From the NCBI GenBank assembly GCA_900769175.1, contig CAAGFP010000019.1, positions 1 through 29,228 on the forward strand: a stretch of 29,228 nucleotides of DNA. The letters are read 5' to 3'. The notes below the pieces were generated by a model that was given only the letters and a program-made list of their open reading frames with translations, was not told the DNA's origin and searched no databases. Source of the stretch: Lachnospiraceae bacterium. Lineage in GTDB: Bacteria > Bacillota > Clostridia > Lachnospirales > Lachnospiraceae. The position numbers and the translations under genes were made by a program. Each line of letters opens with the position of its first letter. The stretch's first letter is position 1. Of this stretch, positions 1 to 8,439 are shown piece by piece.

Positions 1-134
1 CGCGGGCCTTTCCAATTTTTGTTGAGACTAAACTATCATTTCGCGCGGGTTTAGTCTCACTCCGCGCGGGTCTTTCCAATTTTTGTTGAGACTAAACTAT
101 CACTTCGCGCGGGTTTAGTCTCACTCCGCGCGGG
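1..134. repeat. 64-bp tandem repeat with internal 11-bp palindrome
   Basis: Two consecutive 64-bp units (1-64 and 65-128) differ at only two positions (7/71 and 39/103), and a third copy begins at 129 but stops matching after about seven bases. Each unit contains a perfect 11-bp inverted repeat, TGAGACTAAAC paired with GTTTAGTCTCA (23-33 with 49-59; 87-97 with 113-123), around a 15-nt loop. The motif CGCGCGGG recurs at 42, 63, 106 and 127, inside the loops and at unit junctions, and stands out in AT-rich DNA. The array starts exactly at the window edge, so it probably extends to the left. No ORF covers it. Confidence 0.9.
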
Positions 135-198
135 TTAAATTCATATATGTGTGAGTGCTGATTGTTTTAGGGAAATTCAGAGGAATTTCCTATTGAAT

Positions 199-233
199 AA
201 AAAAAGAAAAACAGGAAACATCCTGTTTTTCTT
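199..233 (-). terminator. Intrinsic terminator of the LicD/WYL operon
   Basis: A perfect 13-bp stem (204-216 with 221-233) closes a 4-nt AACA loop. On the minus strand it is followed by five T residues (203-199). It lies about 90 bp after the stop of the last LicD gene and is the only hairpin plus T-run there. The arms are themselves A-rich and T-rich, so it could also work on the plus strand. Confidence 0.75.
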
Positions 234-243
234 ATGGTTTTTA

Positions 244-320
244 ATAATTATTATTTTTGAATTAGGATTATGATTTCTTATTTTTGTTTTTATTTTTGTT
301 TTAATTTTTGATTTTGTTTC
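244..320. repeat. T-rich low-complexity tract after the LicD stop
   Basis: The plus strand is a run of short T tracts separated by single G or A bases. On the minus strand it reads as repeated AAAACA/AAAATA units directly after the LicD stop codon (TGA at 321-323). The minus-strand reading frame stays open for many Lys/Thr/Ile codons after that TGA. The tract probably forms the unstructured 3' UTR between the gene and its terminator. Confidence 0.6.
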
Positions 321-2687
321 TCAGTTTTGTTTCGAAATCATAACCGGCTTCTTTTTTCTGCTGAATAAATGAACCAGCACGGAAGCGCTGCCATAATATG
401 CATCCGTCGAATCAATTTCTTTCTCAGAAACCTCTTTAAGCGGAGTGATTCCATATTCGTCCAGAATATCCATAATCTGTTTTTTGACATCCGGCTCGCA
501 AATCGTCCAGGTTTCTAAGGAATACGGATAAAAGCAGAATTTACAATCGAGTTTTTCTTTATATTGTGTAAAAATATCGAGCCGGCTGCGTAGGTCCCAT
601 AATGCATCCTCTGAGTGAGCCGGTTCATTTTCACCAAAACAATACAGAATCGATTTGCGCCTCTTTTCATTATTATAAGAAGAATGCACAAATTCTGGTG
701 ATTCCTCGTCTTTATCCGTACACGACGAGTCAATGGAACTATAATATTTCTTTTTTGAAATCAGTTTTTCCTGCCAAATAGTCCTGTATTCTTCTCCGGA
801 GAAAGCAGAAAGCGTATCAAGATATAACGCTTCCATATTTTCAGATGCATATAGAATATCATCCGCATACATTCCGGCGGGCATCGTCAGATAATGTTTC
901 AGTCCGTAAAGATCTGTCAAATCCGCTCCGGTAAAATCATCCATTCCCTCCGGCATGCAATATATAAGTCTTTTGGAATATTTTTGAAGATTTGACGCAT
1001 AAAATCTTGGCGGAACCGTCAGGCAGGGATTCTCGAAATCATACGGATTGGATATATATGTCCGTTCAAATCCAAAGTTTTCAAATATGCATTGCTCATG
1101 CGAAGAAAAATAAACATCTGCTTTGCATTCGTCTCCATGCTTTGCATATTCTTCATAATCTTTCCTGCATTTTTCTTCGAAAGATACATATTTATCATAA
1201 TGGATCTCTCCGGTTAATTCTTTCGAAAAAAGCGGGAGAGGCACTATGAACAGCTCATAATCAGAATTCGCCCGATAATACTCAAATATTTCTTTCATTT
1301 CCTCCCACGCTTTATAGGAATCGGGAAAAAATCCGATTCTTTTCCGTGAAAGATAATAAAGATGAATACAGTTTTCTGTTTGGGTCCAATCATTTTTCAT
1401 CTGTGATAGCAAATGAATCATTCCATCATCCATTCTTTGATCCGAACCGACACTTTCATATAGAAGATACAGTTTTTCAAGAAAGGATTCGAGCAAACCA
1501 ACTATCTGTAACGCCTGTGGGGATTCCTCTCCAAACAAATTCTCTGTGTAAGTGCCCAAATCCACACATAACTGCTGCAATTCACCCATGATTGCAGCAG
1601 AAGCGTCCCATTCATACTGCTTTATCAGAGATTCCAGTTCACACATCATTTCTTTCATTGCCGATAAACAGTCTGCTGCAATTTCATCCGGAAAAATGAA
1701 AGCATCCTCCCCTGATTCCTGATTGATGCGAAGCATTTCCGGCCGGAAGTGAAATTCAGGAAACGAAAAATCTGCATTTTTGAGCAATTCTTCTTTCTGA
1801 CTTTCAAAAAAAGGAAACTTATGACCGTTCCAGACTTTATGAACTTCGAAATAATTCCCGTAACGGGTACGAAGCATGGCATCATAATCCGCAAGCACGG
1901 GAATGGTTGTGTTTTCAAAAGGAATTCGCACCGTACGTTCAAACATCCGTTTATCATATCCTTCTCTTCCGAGAATCCCCCAGGGGAAAAGCTGAATCAT
2001 TTTATCCGATTCTTCTTTCGATACGCGCGCCATCTGTTTTTCTGCAAGCCAGTAAAGAGCCCTCGTCTTTTCTATTGGTTCGCATTTTCTCGGAATCAAA
2101 GTATCGTATTTCTTTTCAAGCTCTGATATAATTTTTTCTTCCGAAAGTCCTTTCAGACTTCCTTCTAAAATACTGTCGCCGACGCTGATTAAATATTTTA
2201 CTTCCTGACAACGCTCTTTTTCCTTCTCTGCGTCCCGGTACTGATAATCCGTAACAAAAATGTCAATGCCCGAAAGATAGGGAAAGTTATTGTGTGTTTT
2301 CAGATATTGCGGCTCAAAACAGATATGTTCTGAATTTACGACCCTCGTCAGAAATAACCAATGGTCCTCGCGGTGCTCATAATCGTGTAGACAATACCCT
2401 TCCGGCAACTCCTTTATGGCAATTTCCTTAAACCGGTCATAATCCTGTCTTTTCATACAAATGTCAAGGTCATCATCCCAGGGCACAAAACCGCCATGGC
2501 GTACTGCCCCCAGAAAGGTTCCCCAGTCCGCGAAATAGGAAATATGATATTTTTCACAAATGCGGTCGATATGTTCCAATACGGAAAGCTGTCCCAGCCA
2601 TGCCTGTTTTAAGGTTGTAGGAATATAAAAACCGCTTCTGATTTCATCTTTTAAAAATTCTAAGGTATCTTCCATTGGCTCACTCAT
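321..2687 (-). CDS. LicD family transferase with C-terminal glycerophosphotransferase-like region (paralogue 1)
   Basis: 788 residues. The N-terminal ~300 residues are a LicD/FKRP-type nucleotidyltransferase-fold domain: GTFLGAVRHGG at 56-66, then the acidic metal-binding motif DDDLD at 71-75. LicD proteins transfer phosphocholine or related phospho-substituents to surface glycans or teichoic acids. A helical linker follows. From about residue 430 a second region (NPYDFENP, a PAGMYADDIL segment, and YYGSASVLVHLF near the end) resembles the C-terminal part of CDP-glycerol glycerophosphotransferase-like proteins. No signal peptide or membrane segment is visible, so it probably acts in the cytoplasm. 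The start ATG overlaps the stop of the WYL regulator by 4 bp (ATGA), which suggests translational coupling. The architecture matches the gene at 3828-6113, so the two are paralogues. The substrate cannot be read from the sequence. Confidence 0.88.
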   Translation of the reverse strand: MSEPMEDTLEFLKDEIRSGFYIPTTLKQAWLGQLSVLEHIDRICEKYHISYFADWGTFLGAVRHGGFVPWDDDLDICMKRQDYDRFKEIAIKELPEGYCLHDYEHREDHWLFLTRVVNSEHICFEPQYLKTHNNFPYLSGIDIFVTDYQYRDAEKEKERCQEVKYLISVGDSILEGSLKGLSEEKIISELEKKYDTLIPRKCEPIEKTRALYWLAEKQMARVSKEESDKMIQLFPWGILGREGYDKRMFERTVRIPFENTTIPVLADYDAMLRTRYGNYFEVHKVWNGHKFPFFESQKEELLKNADFSFPEFHFRPEMLRINQESGEDAFIFPDEIAADCLSAMKEMMCELESLIKQYEWDASAAIMGELQQLCVDLGTYTENLFGEESPQALQIVGLLESFLEKLYLLYESVGSDQRMDDGMIHLLSQMKNDWTQTENCIHLYYLSRKRIGFFPDSYKAWEEMKEIFEYYRANSDYELFIVPLPLFSKELTGEIHYDKYVSFEEKCRKDYEEYAKHGDECKADVYFSSHEQCIFENFGFERTYISNPYDFENPCLTVPPRFYASNLQKYSKRLIYCMPEGMDDFTGADLTDLYGLKHYLTMPAGMYADDILYASENMEALYLDTLSAFSGEEYRTIWQEKLISKKKYYSSIDSSCTDKDEESPEFVHSSYNNEKRRKSILYCFGENEPAHSEDALWDLRSRLDIFTQYKEKLDCKFCFYPYSLETWTICEPDVKKQIMDILDEYGITPLKEVSEKEIDSTDAYYGSASVLVHLFSRKKKPVMISKQN

Positions 2688-3679
2688 TTATTCTTCTTAT
2701 ATTGCTTGTTAATCTGTTTTGCAAACAGTCTGACCTCTTCCACTACCTCCTGCGGTGCAGTAATTTCCATTCCGTCAGACATTGCAAACACCCAGGCATA
2801 AAACTGGCGGGTCGCAGCAACCTCAATATGTACCTCGAAATGGGAATCGTCTACCGGATATAATTCAACATCTTTTCCGAAGCGGTCGATGACAGCATTG
2901 GCATATTTATTGTGGCAGAACAGCGTAACCAGTTTTTCTTCCCCATCAAACATTCGGAACCGTTTTTTACTGTAACTTGCAATATCAAATTTACTGAATT
3001 CTTTTTTCCCGAGACGGTCTTTGTTTAAAAGACTGATATTTAACATTTTATCAACCCTGAAGTACTTAAACCGTCCTTTGGAATCAAAACATACAAGATA
3101 ATAGTATTCTTCTGCCAAAGTCAGTGCCCAGGGACTTTCTTCATATATTTTCCCTTCATGGCGCAACACTTTCTTCTTATTTACATCCCATGAAAAATAT
3201 TGAAAACTAATCTGGCTGTTTTCTGCTATTGCCTTGTGAATCTGGTCGATATTATACAGAATCTGCTCATTTACGGATTTGACGCGTTCCGTAACAAAGA
3301 CCTGGTGCTGAAGCTCATTCGCTTCGTATTTCGAAGTTAAATTCTCAAGTTTTCGAATCAATTCATTTGACTTTTTTTCGGAAATAAACCGGGCAGACTG
3401 AATGGAATCCACCAAAAGTTTCAACTCAGCCAGTTCGAATTCCCTGGAACCAATCCAGTAATCATAATTTCTTCCATTTTTCTCCATGATAATATCAAGG
3501 CCGTAGGTACGCAGGGTTTCGAAATCACTGTAAAGGCTTTTTCGTTCCGCATAGATTCCGTAATTCATCAATTCGTTCAGAATCTGCTGCATCGTCAAGT
3601 GATGCTTTTCATCTGTAAGTTCGAGTAAAATTTTCATCACATATAAAGTTTTGGACTTAGAACCTATATTTTCTGCCAT
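2684..3679 (-). CDS. WYL domain-containing transcriptional regulator
   Basis: 331 residues. The N-terminal ~80 residues are helix-turn-helix-like (LTMQQILNELMNYGIYAERK, then SLYSDFETLRTYG), as in the DeoR/YafY type. The middle and C-terminal parts form a WYL domain: SPWALTLAEEYYYLVCFD followed by KYFRVDKM, which carries the usual W..YYL and FR-D features. A WCX-like tail ends the protein. WYL domains are thought to bind small ligands or nucleic acid and control the attached HTH. The start is supported by GGAGG seven bases upstream. The gene sits between two LicD paralogues on the same strand and shares ATGA with the downstream one, so local control of the surface-modification genes is the simplest inference. 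The ligand is unknown. Confidence 0.9.
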   Translation of the reverse strand: MAENIGSKSKTLYVMKILLELTDEKHHLTMQQILNELMNYGIYAERKSLYSDFETLRTYGLDIIMEKNGRNYDYWIGSREFELAELKLLVDSIQSARFISEKKSNELIRKLENLTSKYEANELQHQVFVTERVKSVNEQILYNIDQIHKAIAENSQISFQYFSWDVNKKKVLRHEGKIYEESPWALTLAEEYYYLVCFDSKGRFKYFRVDKMLNISLLNKDRLGKKEFSKFDIASYSKKRFRMFDGEEKLVTLFCHNKYANAVIDRFGKDVELYPVDDSHFEVHIEVAATRQFYAWVFAMSDGMEITAPQEVVEEVRLFAKQINKQYKKNK

Positions 3680-3680
3680 A

Positions 3681-3776
3681 CTATCCTCCGGACAAAATCA
3701 TGCGCCGTTTCCGGCGAATGATTGTACTCATTTCAATATCTATATCCTCTGCGGCTTTCGGCGAATCGTCGTACAT
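3681..3776 (-). other. Possible 31-codon leader ORF with GAAA-loop hairpin before the WYL gene
   Basis: The 148-bp gap between LicD paralogue 2 and the WYL gene contains an ATG-initiated frame of 31 codons. It has an acidic first half (DDSPKAAEDIDIE), a basic second half (IIRRKRR) and ends LSGG. Its stop lies 1 nt before the WYL start, and its last codons form the WYL ribosome site (GGAGG). It has no clear ribosome site of its own. Within it, 3697-3722 forms an 11-bp stem with one mismatch and a GAAA tetraloop on the minus strand. This may be a translated leader, a structured spacer or chance. Confidence 0.25.
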
Positions 3777-3827
3777 ATGAAAATTTCTTCTGGGCACGCT
3801 TTTTTGTATTTATACGGATTTACCCGC

Positions 3828-6113
3828 TTAAGCTTCTACCGACAGCCTCATAACCGGAAGCTTCTCTCTTATACAAAGATTCATTATGTAGCCTCCGGAA
3901 CCGTAAAATGCATTCATATATTTCAATTCGTTTTTGATGGATACTGCATTGACAATTCGTCCCATTTCCTTCTGATAAAATGCCCGGCGAATTTCCAGAA
4001 ATTCATCTGTAAGCTCCGGTTTAATTCTTCTTAACTCCTGTTCGAAATTATCTTCCATTACCCAGATTACCTCAACAGAATCCCTGAAACTTTGAAAGGT
4101 ATCCATAATCTGTTGCAGTTTTTCTATCGCTTTGTTTTCATATATGTATAATTCCGATAGTGAAAATTCGAATACGATTTTTTTCTTATTCAAAACATCC
4201 TCATGCTGTACATCACCTGTCTTTTCAAGTGACGATGAAGCGTCCGGATAGGCGGATATTTTATCAATTCCAATATTATCTTTTATTTCAGACGGGAAAT
4301 TATTCAGGCAGTCACGGTAACGCTTTTTGATATTATCTGACTGTACCAAAACAAGGTCTGAATATATGACACCGGGCGAAATCACATAACATTTCATATT
4401 TGCAATTGCCTTTTCGTCCAAGTCTGTAATCTCATCCACTCTAAAATATGGAATATAAGTCAACTTATCCGTAAACATCCAGATTTTTCCCGAATAATAA
4501 TCAGGATTGACCGTAAGTCCGCTACCGTACTGATCCCATGGATTTTGAATCACAATTTCGTCGGGATGACGTTCTGAGAAATCATAATTATGATAATCCA
4601 TTAACGGAAGATTAGCCGGAAATAAATCTTTTTCATAAAATTCTTCTTCAATATTCCCGTCCGGTCCGCGATCAAAAAAAGGAATCGGCATTACCAATAC
4701 TCTCGTATTCTCCCGCTCCATACACTCTTTCAGATAGGTTTCCATCGCAGGAAAATCTTTCGCCCGAACCGGAAGAAACAGAATTTCTTTTTTCTTTTTC
4801 TCAGTTTGATATTCAAGCAGAATATCCTCGGTAATTTCCGGGAGAAGATTTATTTTATTGACAAATTCTTCAATTTCTTCTAATGAAAGTGCTTCAAAAA
4901 CAGAAAAAACGATTTCACAGAAATACTCCAGTTTCTTTACCGTGTCCGTGTTAAGACCAAAACTTTTTTCAATCGCAGTCCCCGCATTGACGGCAAGTTC
5001 CTGACATTTTTCAAGCATGGAATAAATGCTTTCGACATCTCCACTTTCTAACAGGGCAGAAAACATTACAACGGCTTGTTTCATAATGAGCAGAAGTTCT
5101 TCAACCGGATCCTTTTTTCCCAAGGTTTGGTACATCTGTGCTGTCAGTTCTTTGTGTTTCATTCTGACTGACAAATCTTTTTTTTCATCACCTATTGGGT
5201 TATATCGATAAGGAACTTTTCCTTTTTCTTTAAATAAAACATCCTCTTGTCGTTTATATACCGGATACTCATGAACTCCTCCCGAAGAATTCGCTTTCTC
5301 CCAAAATCCATATTCAATTTTTAAAACTTCATTATATCCGGCAGGCACACGAATCGTTGTATTATCAAACACCATTTCAATATAATCATCAAAAAGTGAA
5401 ATATCATATTTATGGTCATAACGCTCAAGCCAATACGGCATAAGAGCAACATGAGTCGCTCCCTCCTTGGGGCATTCAGAAAAAAGTTTGTCAATGATTC
5501 TTCGCAAAGCACGATCAAGTGGAATGTTTCGATCTACTGTATATCCCGTAACCTGTTTTACCTGATGATAGATTTCTCCTTTTTGTCGGGTCTCCGTTCC
5601 ATCCAACAGATTAGCCACTATCAAAGTCACAAAACGCGCTTTTTCAAGCCTTTCTTCCTCCTTTTGGGGATCGTTATATAAATAATCCAGCGGGAAAATA
5701 TCAACACCTGAAACATAAGGAAAACCAAAGTGTTTTTTTAAATATTGTACAGAATGGTCAATACTGTGTCCGTCATATACACGGCATAAGAAATCATCAT
5801 TCTCCAAGTCTGTTTGAACTGTACTTGCAAAATATGGTTTTGGTAATTCTTCTTCAGCATATTTTATGAATCGAAAATAATCATCCCGGAACATACAAAT
5901 ATCCAAATCATCATCCCACGGAATAAACCCATGGTGGCGAATGGCTCCGATTAATGTACCGCAGTCTGCAAACCATTTAATATCGTGGCGGTCACAGATT
6001 TCTCTAATCTTTTCCAATGCCTCAAGCTGACAGGCCCATGAACGTTTTCCCATTCCCGGAACGAAAAAACCTTCCCTCACTTCATCTTCAAAATAAGAAT
6101 TTTTAAATTCCAT
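3828..6113 (-). CDS. LicD family transferase with C-terminal glycerophosphotransferase-like region (paralogue 2)
   Basis: About 761 residues. The start at 6113 is preferred because GGAG (6120-6123) lies 6 nt upstream; the in-frame ATG at 6119 directly abuts that GGAG. The LicD motif GTLIGAIRHHGFIPW followed by DDDLD lies at about residues 52-71, with a conserved REGFFVP segment just before it, paralleling RSGFYIP in the gene at 321-2687. The C-terminal half has NPWDQYGSGLTVNPDYYSG, SPGVIYSDLVLVQS and a final FYGSGGY...KLPVM, typical of the GT-B-like part of CDP-glycerol glycerophosphotransferase relatives. By analogy with the LicD family it should modify a cell-surface polymer with a phospho-substituent. 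It is first in the minus-strand LicD-WYL-LicD unit and has its own sigma-A-like promoter at 6251-6279. Confidence 0.88.
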   Translation of the reverse strand: MEFKNSYFEDEVREGFFVPGMGKRSWACQLEALEKIREICDRHDIKWFADCGTLIGAIRHHGFIPWDDDLDICMFRDDYFRFIKYAEEELPKPYFASTVQTDLENDDFLCRVYDGHSIDHSVQYLKKHFGFPYVSGVDIFPLDYLYNDPQKEEERLEKARFVTLIVANLLDGTETRQKGEIYHQVKQVTGYTVDRNIPLDRALRRIIDKLFSECPKEGATHVALMPYWLERYDHKYDISLFDDYIEMVFDNTTIRVPAGYNEVLKIEYGFWEKANSSGGVHEYPVYKRQEDVLFKEKGKVPYRYNPIGDEKKDLSVRMKHKELTAQMYQTLGKKDPVEELLLIMKQAVVMFSALLESGDVESIYSMLEKCQELAVNAGTAIEKSFGLNTDTVKKLEYFCEIVFSVFEALSLEEIEEFVNKINLLPEITEDILLEYQTEKKKKEILFLPVRAKDFPAMETYLKECMERENTRVLVMPIPFFDRGPDGNIEEEFYEKDLFPANLPLMDYHNYDFSERHPDEIVIQNPWDQYGSGLTVNPDYYSGKIWMFTDKLTYIPYFRVDEITDLDEKAIANMKCYVISPGVIYSDLVLVQSDNIKKRYRDCLNNFPSEIKDNIGIDKISAYPDASSSLEKTGDVQHEDVLNKKKIVFEFSLSELYIYENKAIEKLQQIMDTFQSFRDSVEVIWVMEDNFEQELRRIKPELTDEFLEIRRAFYQKEMGRIVNAVSIKNELKYMNAFYGSGGYIMNLCIREKLPVMRLSVEA

Positions 6114-6250
6114 ATCCATCTCCGTTCCGCCTTTATCGAAGGCGGTATCTATCAGTAAAACAAATAGCTCAGTTTTGAAATTTTAATACAGATGTTATCG
6201 TTATGCATGAACAAAACAACCCATATTATTTTTCGGCATAATATGAAATA

Positions 6251-6279
6251 ATTATAGAGGATTTACCAATAATAATCAA
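6251..6279 (-). promoter_or_regulatory. Sigma-A-like promoter for the LicD-WYL-LicD unit
   Basis: On the minus strand, TTGATT (6279-6274), a 17-bp spacer and TATAAT (6256-6251). The leader would be about 130 nt. It contains a 7-bp hairpin, CCGCCTT with AAGGCGG around 6124-6145, immediately upstream of the ribosome site, which might limit access to it. Apart from this promoter, this hairpin and the terminator-like structure at 6331-6420, I see nothing else in the 6114-6431 gap. Confidence 0.7.
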
Positions 6280-6330
6280 ATCGTTTGAGGGAATTGAGGT
6301 AATTTTTTGGGACTTATAGATGAACGCTAA

Positions 6331-6420
6331 GAAAAACAAACCCACCCTTTGAATTGGTATGCCACAAAGATTCAATCCGTTATCTGACCTGTAAAAGCAA
6401 TCCCCTTCTCAAAAGGTGGG
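6331..6420 (-). terminator. Long-loop terminator-like structure after the aldolase gene
   Basis: Eleven bases past the aldolase stop, a 12-bp stem joins 6409-6420 with 6341-6352 (CCCACCTTTTGA with TCAAAGGGTGGG on the minus strand, one G-U pair). A T-rich run (TTTGTTTTTC) follows. The enclosed loop is about 56 nt, long for a simple terminator, and can form only weak inner stems. The wobble pair becomes a C-A mismatch on the plus strand, so the minus orientation is favoured. Confidence 0.55.
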
Positions 6421-6431
6421 TGTTCCGTCTT

Positions 6432-7397
6432 TTAGAATAAAATTTCTTTATAAAATTCTGCGTAATCTTTTCTTTTGTCTTTTGTAAACTGAATGGAGGT
6501 TCTCGGATGCTGGTTTAATAAGCCGGTCATCATGTATTGAAGGTCATAACCCCAAACCACTCCGGATTCTTTTAACGGAACCATGTATTCTTCGATAAAA
6601 CGAATAACCGGATATACATCATATTTCGGATTTTTCAAAAAACCGATTAAGAGTTCCATTGCGCAGTTTCCGGCGCCACGGCCCATTCCCATATATGTTG
6701 CATCCAATAAGTCAGCGCCATCACCGCATGCCTCAATCGTATTGGCAAAAGCAAGCTGCTGATTGTTATGTGCATGTACGCCAATGGTCTTATTGTATTT
6801 TACGGAAAACTCATTGAAAATATCCGCGATTCTTGCCATCTGTTCCGGGTATACGGAGCCAAAACTGTCTACGATATAGATCCCGTCTGCGGGAGATTTC
6901 CCAACCATATCCAGCGCAACACGTAAATCATTCTCCTGTGTATGCGTAATTGCCATCAGATTGCAGGTTGTCATATATCCTTTTTTGTTGGCATCCTCAA
7001 TCATATCAATGGCTTCCGGCATCTGATGAACATAGGCTGCCACACGAACCAGATCAACCGGGCTGTTCACTTTTTGATCAAAATCATCTTTATCATGGCG
7101 TCCGATATCTGCCATAATTGCAATTTTCAACGAAGAATCATTCTCTCCGACAATTTCACGGATATGCTCGTCCGAGCAGAACTTCCACTTTCCGAATTTA
7201 CTTTCGTCAAACACTTTCTTGGATGCACGGTATCCCATCTCCATGAAATCGACTCCTGCTTCAATATTGGTCTTATATAAATTCTTTACAAATTCATCAG
7301 AAAAATAAAAATCGTTTACAAGGCCCCCGTCACGCAATGTTGCATCCAATACCTTAATGCTCTCCCTGTAACCCAATAATTTCTCAATCTGTTTCAT
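6432..7397 (-). CDS. Aldolase catalytic domain protein (HMGL/DmpG-like TIM barrel)
   Basis: 321 residues. The N-terminal VLDATLRDGG (16-25) is the HMGL-like (PF00682) signature with catalytic Arg-Asp, and GVHAHNNQQLA near residue 200 supplies the metal-binding HxH. The sequence resembles the 4-hydroxy-2-oxovalerate aldolase side of the family more than isopropylmalate synthases, and it lacks the C-terminal regulatory domain of LeuA. Proteins of this type are often found near surface-polysaccharide genes, which fits the neighbouring LicD genes. The reaction cannot be fixed from sequence: it could be an aldol cleavage or condensation of a 2-oxo acid. AAAGGACA supplies the ribosome site. The gene is monocistronic, with its own terminator-like structure downstream. 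Confidence 0.8.
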   Translation of the reverse strand: MKQIEKLLGYRESIKVLDATLRDGGLVNDFYFSDEFVKNLYKTNIEAGVDFMEMGYRASKKVFDESKFGKWKFCSDEHIREIVGENDSSLKIAIMADIGRHDKDDFDQKVNSPVDLVRVAAYVHQMPEAIDMIEDANKKGYMTTCNLMAITHTQENDLRVALDMVGKSPADGIYIVDSFGSVYPEQMARIADIFNEFSVKYNKTIGVHAHNNQQLAFANTIEACGDGADLLDATYMGMGRGAGNCAMELLIGFLKNPKYDVYPVIRFIEEYMVPLKESGVVWGYDLQYMMTGLLNQHPRTSIQFTKDKRKDYAEFYKEILF

Positions 7398-7764
7398 TTT
7401 TCTGTCCTTTCCGTTTCCTATAATAAATCTGCTCCACTTATGTCCGGGATGATAAAATTATATCGATATCCTTTTCATTTCGGCTATCATTATATTGTTT
7501 TATCATTGAATATTTGCTTTCGCACTTTGACGCTTTAAAGTGGCAATAAGAACTATATCAAAGATTTCATTTTAAGTCAAGGGGTAATTTCTGATACAAT
7601 TTTCTGTTTTTATAACACGATTTACCAATAGGATATTGAATAACTGCTCTATTTTCTGTACAATATTCAAAATGTCAGATTGTTTGACACTCAATTTGGT
7701 GTAAGGCAAACGAATCCGGCTTGTGAACATTCATAAAAAATATCACACATGAAAGGAATTCATT
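7398..7764. other. Divergent intergenic region between aldolase and TlpA genes
   Basis: 367 bp without a supported gene. It must carry the promoters of both flanking genes. Only the plus-strand promoter at 7636-7664 is convincing. On the minus strand there are two TATAAT matches, but I found no good -35 element at the right distance. A TTGACAC...GTGTAA segment around 7684-7705 is an imperfect dyad that might be an operator. Confidence 0.5.
7636..7664 (+). promoter_or_regulatory. Sigma-A-like promoter for the TlpA redox operon
   Basis: TTGAAT (7636-7641), a 17-bp spacer and TACAAT (7659-7664). The predicted leader is about 94 nt. It includes the imperfect dyad TTGACAC...GTGTAA downstream of the start site. 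Confidence 0.5.
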
Positions 7765-8439
7765 ATGAAACGAATTAAATTATTCATTCCGGTATTAATT
7801 ATGCTTCTATGCTTAAGCGGTTGTTTTGCAAATCCCACCACTGACCCTTCAGCCTCTGAAGGCGGTGATCATTCCGTCGCAGAAAACACTGAAACCGAAG
7901 GAACTGCTTCCGCATCCGATAAAGAAGAAACCTCCGAGGCGTCCGGCACACAGAAAGAGGACTCCGAATCTGCAGAAGAGGAATCAGTAAGCGTAAATTA
8001 TGTTTCGTACGGAAAGCTTGAATTTAATACCGTTGATATCAACGGCGACCCGGTATCCATGGACGATTTCAAGGATGCCGATTTAATCATGATTAATTTC
8101 TGGGAACCGTGGTGCGGTCCGTGTGTTTCGGAAATGCCGGATTTAAATCTTCTTTATGAGAATTATAAGGATGAAGGCTTATTAATCGTTGGTGTTTATC
8201 ACACAACCGATATGAAAGATGAGGCAATCGGCATCATTGAAGAACTCGGAATTACCTATCCGGTGATTGAAGGAAATTCTGATTTCAGTGATTTCACAAC
8301 CGATTATGTTCCGACCACCATTTTCATTGATAAAAACGGAGATATGATTACACCCGAACCGGTCATCGGAGCCAATTCCTATGATGTCTGGGAGAATAAA
8401 ATCCAATTCTATTTAGACCGGGTAAAAGGACTGAAATAA
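7765..8439 (+). CDS. TlpA-like thioredoxin-fold lipoprotein (thiol-disulfide oxidoreductase)
   Basis: 224 residues. A lipoprotein signal peptide ends in the lipobox LSGC with Cys20 as the lipidated residue, so the protein should be anchored on the outer face of the membrane. Residues 21-75 are a low-complexity Ser/Glu/Thr linker. The TlpA/ResA-type thioredoxin domain follows with W116-CGPC (Cys117 and Cys120) and a cis-Pro region VPTTIF near residue 190. Such proteins reduce or exchange disulfides on extracytoplasmic substrates. GAAAGGA sits 7 nt before the ATG. The stop codon abuts the start of the 55-codon gene at 8440, and an iron-sulfur membrane protein follows, so the three look like one electron-transfer unit. 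Confidence 0.93.
   Translation: MKRIKLFIPVLIMLLCLSGCFANPTTDPSASEGGDHSVAENTETEGTASASDKEETSEASGTQKEDSESAEEESVSVNYVSYGKLEFNTVDINGDPVSMDDFKDADLIMINFWEPWCGPCVSEMPDLNLLYENYKDEGLLIVGVYHTTDMKDEAIGIIEELGITYPVIEGNSDFSDFTTDYVPTTIFIDKNGDMITPEPVIGANSYDVWENKIQFYLDRVKGLK

Noticed and set aside
1..134. CRISPR array at the left edge
   Set aside because: The 64-bp units are identical over their whole length, with only two differences. There are no unique spacers and no cas genes nearby.
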